From assembly GCF_900162815.1 (NCBI RefSeq), contig NZ_FUGD01000107.1, forward strand, positions 1-41,756: a stretch of 41,756 nt of DNA. The letters run 5' to 3'. Position numbers and translations under genes: made by a program. Shown here one piece after another: positions 38,340 through 41,756 of the stretch. Under the pieces are notes generated by a model. That model made no database searches and was not told the origin of the DNA. It was given only the letters and a program-made list of their open reading frames with translations. Origin of the DNA: Psychrobacter pasteurii (GTDB lineage: Bacteria > Pseudomonadota > Gammaproteobacteria > Pseudomonadales > Moraxellaceae). Within the stretch, counting starts at the first letter, position 1. Each line of letters begins with the position of its first letter.

Positions 38340-39308
38340 ATGAATAACTTACCTCAACAAACTCAATCATCTGGTTTTATCAATCCTCAAAACTATCAAG
38401 AAGCCTGGCAGTTTAGCGAAATGTTAGCAGCATCTGAAATGGTGCCCAAAAACTTCAAAGGTAAACCGGCTGATATTTTAATCGCTATGCAAATGGGTAG
38501 CGAGATCGGATTAAAACCCCTGCAATCATTGCAAAACATCGCTGTAGTTAATGGCCGTCCTACTATCTGGGGTGATGCTGTAGTGGCCATTTGCCAAAGC
38601 TCAGGAATGCTTGAAGATATCACTGAAGAAGTCACCGATGAATATGCAACGGTCACTGTTAAGCGTATTGGTCAAGAGCCACACAGCGTAACCTTTAGTA
38701 TGCAAGACGCTAAAAAAGCAGGGTTGGCTGGGAAACAAGGTCCTTGGACTCAGTATCCCAAGCGCATGATGAAAAACCGTGCACGTGCTTACGCTCTACG
38801 TGACAAGTTCGCTGACGTGCTAAGTGGCTTTGGCATCACTGAAGAAGAAAAAGACCGTGCGATTGACGTTACTCCAGCCAAGCCGGTTAAGACCAAAAAC
38901 GCCGGTGCCTCTGCCCTGCTTGAGCGTGTCAAAGCAAAGGCGGCAACAGTTGAAGCGCCGGCTATTGAGTATTTTGATACCACTCAATTAATCAACTTTA
39001 TTGGCCAAGCTGAAAACTTAGAGCAGATTAATGGTATCGGCAAAGAAATTAAAGAACTTACTGAGAACAGTAGCATCACTTTGAAAGATGATGATTTAGC
39101 AGAACTACGCCAAGCTTGGAAAGATAAAAAGCTGGAGCTTGAGTACGCCAATCTTATGAATAACATCAAATCATGCCAGTCATTAGATGATGTTGAGCGT
39201 ATGCGCGGTGTAATTGAAGACAAGTCTGGTGACTTTGCACAGCCTGATTTACAGCTACTTAGCGACACGCTAGACATGATCGCTGAAGAAATTGGTGCTG
39301 AGGGTTAA
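38340..39308 (+). CDS. recT: RecT-family single-strand annealing protein
   Basis: 322 residues. Signature stretch ADILIAMQMGSEIGLKPLQS, QNIAVVNGRPTIWGDA, VTFSMQDAKKAGLAGKQGPW, and MMKNRARAYALRDKFADVLSG (about 25-165), which is the RecT core. The C-terminal 120 residues are helical repeats (LINFIGQAENLEQINGIGKE; later a similar NNIKSCQSLDDVERMRGVIE), possibly for SSB or partner binding. Works with the exonuclease encoded 22 bp upstream. Confidence 0.92.
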   Translation: MNNLPQQTQSSGFINPQNYQEAWQFSEMLAASEMVPKNFKGKPADILIAMQMGSEIGLKPLQSLQNIAVVNGRPTIWGDAVVAICQSSGMLEDITEEVTDEYATVTVKRIGQEPHSVTFSMQDAKKAGLAGKQGPWTQYPKRMMKNRARAYALRDKFADVLSGFGITEEEKDRAIDVTPAKPVKTKNAGASALLERVKAKAATVEAPAIEYFDTTQLINFIGQAENLEQINGIGKEIKELTENSSITLKDDDLAELRQAWKDKKLELEYANLMNNIKSCQSLDDVERMRGVIEDKSGDFAQPDLQLLSDTLDMIAEEIGAEG

Positions 39309-39310
39309 TC

Positions 39311-39481
39311 ATGGACCTGTTAATGAACCGCCGATTCGCTAATGCATCTGAATTTGAATTGATAGCGTTGGCAACAGATGAGGGTTATGACTCACTAGCT
39401 TACGCTTTAGCCTGTCGGCTGGAGCGTAACTTAAACCCTGAAGAGTCTGGTCAGTTGGATATGTTTGAGGCGATGGCGTGA
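39311..39481 (+). CDS. Small hypothetical protein after recT
   Basis: 56 residues (starts MDLLMNRRFANASEFELIAL), two bases after the recT stop, helical and acidic (NPEESGQLDMFEAMA). No family recognised. Confidence 0.6.
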   Translation: MDLLMNRRFANASEFELIALATDEGYDSLAYALACRLERNLNPEESGQLDMFEAMA

Positions 39482-39645
39482 CATATAAACACAAATCAAA
39501 GCCTGGCGTCACTTGCACAGTTATCGATGCAAGTGATGGCTATGTGATTTATCAATATATGCATGATGGCTTGGTAGTGACAAACAAAGCATGGGTTGAT
39601 GATTTTTTAGAAGAATGGGAGTTAAGTACAAATGGCAGTTATTGA
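39478..39645 (+). CDS. Small hypothetical protein with GTG start
   Basis: 55 residues (starts MTYKHKSKPGVTCTVIDASD), GTG overlapping the previous stop as GTGA. Beta-rich first half, then NKAWVDDFLEEWEL. Overlaps the excisionase gene by 14 bp. The reading frame is closed by context on both sides and seems real, but no family is recognised. Confidence 0.5.
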   Translation: MTYKHKSKPGVTCTVIDASDGYVIYQYMHDGLVVTNKAWVDDFLEEWELSTNGSY

Positions 39646-39931
39646 AACCGATATTAATATCGACAAATTAAAGGCATCTGGTAAACGTGGGCTTGAGCTT
39701 GTAAAGTACGCACATAAGATACTGCGGTACGATGGCGAAAAGCTAGTACATACCGCTATTTATGCGGGCACACCTCACGTTAATCATATTTTGGCAGCAA
39801 GTATGCTTGGCTACAGCCCTGCTACCCTACGCAACTGGTGCAGTCAATCAAATGGGTCCTTATCGCCTAAGTATATTAATGGCACACCGTATTGGCGTAT
39901 GCGGGATATACGTGAATTGTTAGATTTATGA
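39632..39931 (+). CDS. Putative excisionase / MerR-like DNA-binding protein
   Basis: 99 residues. The C-terminal half, ASMLGYSPATLRNWCSQSNG then SPKYINGTPYWRMRDIRELL, is a winged-helix of excisionase type (helix-turn-helix, wing containing Y/W-R, final helix). It is last in the PL operon and convergent with the integrase, overlapping its end by 6 bp. Expected to bind near the att arms and tilt recombination to excision. Identity as Xis is from position and fold. Confidence 0.68.
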   Translation: MAVIETDINIDKLKASGKRGLELVKYAHKILRYDGEKLVHTAIYAGTPHVNHILAASMLGYSPATLRNWCSQSNGSLSPKYINGTPYWRMRDIRELLDL

Positions 39932-41179
39932 GTTATCAAAGAGGTCGGTATTTATTCCGGCCTCTTTTAGTATGAAGTCCTCAATTTTAGTATGCCACAT
40001 TCTAAGCAAGTCAATGGGCCGGTCTACATAGTGCTTTTCATCAATAGCACTTGGTCTATGGCCCATAATCTGATTGGCCACACCGTGAGGCATTTCCACC
40101 CATTCCGACAATGTTCTAAATGATTTGCGCATGGCTTTTGGTGGTAGATTAGGTAAGCCGTTTTCAACCAATAGCGTTCTATATTTCTTAGTTATCTCAA
40201 CATGGCCGGTATGTGTATTAAGACTACCAAATACATACTCATTAACTTTTGGTAGCGCCTTGATTGTCTGCTTAACAAAGGGCGTAAGCGGTATCACGCG
40301 TTCCCACTGGTCCACCTTATCTATAATAGTAATAGTGTCCCATTCAAAATCGACACTACCCCACTCAAGCGATAGCATCTCTCCTGGTCTTGAGCCATTA
40401 ATCAGCATAGAGATTAATGCAGCTCTTTGTACTTCATCAATCTGATCTACAACCTCAAACCAAGTTTTTAACTGCTGTTTTTGTAGGGCGCCTTTGTGTG
40501 GCCTTACCCCCTGCACTGCTTTATTAACTTTCCTGCTATTGTAGGTTTTAGCAGGTATCAATCCTGAATACTTTTCAGTATCTTCTGCCCAATTGGCACA
40601 AGCCTTGAACATGCGAAAGCTTTTAGCTGTAGTTGTAGGCCTTGTCTCGCTTTCTTTTCTAATCCAAGATTCAACAAAGTCCGGAGTTAGTTCTGCTAGA
40701 GGTACTTCCCAGATATTACCTATTGGCTGAGCTTTATAAGTTTTATCATCTAAGTAGGGTCTAGCAGATTCTAAATGATCCCTAAGATAACCCTCTGACC
40801 ATTCAGATTTGTGAGTATTTATATAGTGAGTGAATAAGTCACCAAAAGTAAGCGATTTTCTAACTTGCTCCCTTGCAAACTTCTTGTTTTTCTCAAGCTG
40901 CTCGGTTTTCTGACGTCTTGGATCAATCCCTCCCGCCATTTGCTTACTCATCAGACTTGCTGCGTCAATTGCGTCCTGCAGACTCATTAACGGGTACTTG
41001 CCTAAAGTTACACGCTTAGGCTGGCCTATCCCGCCAATACGCCCTTGATAGAAAAATGATTTTGAGCCGCCAGGAGACACTCGCAAGCCGAAGCCTGCAA
41101 ACTTGTCATCATAGACAAAATACTGTTTGTCCTGGGGTTGCAGCTTCTCAATTTTGTTTGTAGTAAGTTTGGTTTTCAT
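39926..41179 (-). CDS. int: Tyrosine-recombinase integrase (DUF4102 arm-binding type)
   Basis: 417 residues. N-terminal DUF4102-type domain (1-95: KQYFVYDDKFAGFGLRVSPG, KRVTLGKYPLMSLQDA), core-binding domain (108-200), catalytic domain 230-395. Catalytic residues: Arg264 in NGSRPGE, Arg351 in KAMRKSFR, His374 in MGHRPS and Tyr384 in EKHY. The usual His of the H-x-x-R box is Lys348 here, a substitution seen in some active members. Located beside attR; expected to recombine the 49-bp tRNA core. Confidence 0.95.
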   Translation of the reverse strand: MKTKLTTNKIEKLQPQDKQYFVYDDKFAGFGLRVSPGGSKSFFYQGRIGGIGQPKRVTLGKYPLMSLQDAIDAASLMSKQMAGGIDPRRQKTEQLEKNKKFAREQVRKSLTFGDLFTHYINTHKSEWSEGYLRDHLESARPYLDDKTYKAQPIGNIWEVPLAELTPDFVESWIRKESETRPTTTAKSFRMFKACANWAEDTEKYSGLIPAKTYNSRKVNKAVQGVRPHKGALQKQQLKTWFEVVDQIDEVQRAALISMLINGSRPGEMLSLEWGSVDFEWDTITIIDKVDQWERVIPLTPFVKQTIKALPKVNEYVFGSLNTHTGHVEITKKYRTLLVENGLPNLPPKAMRKSFRTLSEWVEMPHGVANQIMGHRPSAIDEKHYVDRPIDLLRMWHTKIEDFILKEAGINTDLFDNS

Positions 41180-41190
41180 GGCACTAACTC

Positions 41191-41220
41191 GGGTACTAAT
41201 TTAGTACCCATATAGTACCC
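41191..41220. repeat. Right arm-type site array (AGTACCC, 11-bp phase)
   Basis: AGTACCC at 41203 and 41214, 11 bp apart, plus the inverted GGGTACT at 41191-41197. The array lies 12-41 bp upstream of the integrase ATG, so integrase bound there could also repress its own gene. Between it and attR, AGTGATACT occurs at 41248 and 41311, followed by a variant GGTGATAGT, possibly accessory-factor sites. Confidence 0.6.
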
Positions 41221-41347
41221 TCTTTTGCGGTAAAGTGCGATAAACTGAGTGATACTTTTTTAAGCCATTAACCGCTAAGCCCCGTAATACGGTTACATAT
41301 CTAGCGTTTAAGTGATACTGGGTGATAGTCAGTTATGCCCATTGGTC

Positions 41348-41396
41348 AGGACTCATAATCCTTTGGTCGCTGGTTCGAGTCCAGCTGGGCCCACCA
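41348..41396 (+). repeat. attR core (49-bp direct repeat)
   Basis: Exact copy of 6704-6752, the 3' part of the tRNA including the CCA. Upstream sequence is not tRNA-like, so no functional tRNA is formed here. Confidence 0.95.
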
Positions 41397-41401
41397 ACTT
41401 C

Positions 41402-41436
41402 AAACCCTTACAACTCAACGGTTGTAAGGGTTTTTT
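41402..41436 (+). terminator. Original chromosomal terminator of the tRNA gene, now past attR
   Basis: 13-bp stem AAACCCTTACAAC (41402-41414) with GTTGTAAGGGTTT (41421-41433), 6-nt loop and T-run. Before integration it would lie 5 bp after the tRNA CCA. Confidence 0.88.
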
Positions 41437-41473
41437 AATTCCTAAAATAAAGTGGCTGCTGCTAATACCAATT

Positions 41474-41756
41474 CTAAAAAATAACACTCAAGTCGCACCA
41501 CTCCCGCTGAGTGATAGACCTAATTAAGTTAGTCTCATTACACAATGCATTCCAAGCGTCACATGCCGCATCGACAATCGCATCATAACTCTCAAAACAG
41601 CGATTAGACAACCAATGCTGTTTAAGGTACTGCCATACCTGTTCAGCAGGGTTAAGTTCAGGTGAGTAGGGAGGCAATTTAAGCATGGTCACATTGTCTT
41701 GATCCAAACTTGGTTGGTGCCATAGCGCCCCATCCATGACCACCACGGCATGCCGA
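41474..41756 (-). CDS. IS630-family transposase, C-terminal part, cut by window
   Basis: The frame continues past the window edge (codons read R-H-A before VVVMDGALWHQ). DDE_3-type end: VVVMDGALWH with the second catalytic Asp, LPPYSPELNPAEQVWQYLKQ with the third acidic residue (Glu in N-P-A-E), and NLIRSITQREW near the stop. These are the marks of IS630/Tc1-mariner-type transposases of bacteria. The 3' IS end should lie in 41437-41473, but I cannot fix it without the other end. Confidence 0.88.
   Translation of the reverse strand, partial: RHAVVVMDGALWHQPSLDQDNVTMLKLPPYSPELNPAEQVWQYLKQHWLSNRCFESYDAIVDAACDAWNALCNETNLIRSITQREWCDLSVIF

Larger units (their letters stand above)
6704..41396. mobile_element. 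Temperate prophage integrated in a tRNA gene, P22-like virion genes
   Basis: Bounded by 49-bp direct repeats, with 34,644 bp from repeat to repeat. It contains integrase, excisionase candidate, recombination pair, CI/Cro/CII switch, replication O and P, Q antiterminator, a full P22-type packaging/head/short-tail set, tailspike, holin and endolysin. No essential module is obviously broken. Expected virion: short-tailed (podovirus) with headful packaging, by analogy with P22. Confidence 0.96.

Noticed and set aside
41348..41396. Second tRNA gene at the right end
   Set aside because: Only the 3' 49 nt of the tRNA are present; the upstream bases cannot form the acceptor and D arms.
41312..41527. 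+ frame across attR and the tRNA terminator
   Set aside because: It translates the tRNA fragment and a terminator, so it is not a gene.
1..41756. CRISPR array
   Set aside because: No regularly spaced repeat-spacer pattern was seen; the only arrays are short (11-bp phased AGTACCC and the O-gene iterons).

Overview
The window shows a stretch of Gammaproteobacterial chromosome carrying one complete-looking temperate prophage of about 34.6 kb. The flanking host genes (selO, maeB fused to a phosphotransacetylase domain, a BLUF photoreceptor, cca) and the moderate-to-low GC content fit Moraxellaceae, most likely Psychrobacter. That genus call is a judgement from protein flavour, not a database match.

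Host left flank (1-6675): the last 26 codons of an IS200/IS605 TnpB with its right-end hairpin, then selO (+), maeB (+) with a clear terminator, a BLUF-domain membrane-anchored protein (-), cca (+), and a tRNA with anticodon CAU (6676-6752). The prophage sits in the 3' half of this tRNA. A 49-bp exact direct repeat (6704-6752 and 41348-41396) marks attL and attR. The intact tRNA is at attL, and the original tRNA terminator lies beyond attR. Right flank: the 3' end of an IS630-type transposase (-) runs off the window.

Prophage, right to left. The integrase (-) is next to attR, preceded on the + strand by a lambda-like early-left operon starting from a PL promoter with two operators near 36.0 kb: small genes, a YqaJ/RecT recombination pair and a probable excisionase. 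Between PL and the repressor lies an accessory block: exported proteins, a DUF1828-like two-gene module and repressor remnants. A CI-type repressor (S24 peptidase) and Cro face each other over three operator-like palindromes near 31.85 kb. The early-right operon (-) runs Cro, CII, an unknown gene, an O-type initiator with iterons, P-like protein, DUF1064 protein and a Q-type antiterminator. After a probable Q-dependent late promoter with tandem terminators, the late operon (-) is P22-like: TerS, TerL, portal, scaffold, coat, gp4-like, gp10-like, three ejection proteins, a virion lysozyme-like protein and a P22-type tailspike. Unlike P22, the lysis genes (holin, M15 endolysin) are at the far end of the late operon, beside attL.

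The most interesting material is: a small Acb2-like (anti-CBASS) candidate between capsid and tail genes; an EF-hand plus HeH-like protein beside it; a membrane-protein moron in the position that sieA occupies in P22; a late operon with seven internal intrinsic terminators; 11-bp-phased AGTACCC arrays flanking attP; an OOP-like antisense RNA candidate; and a cI-downstream accessory cassette with a leftover C-terminus of a second repressor.
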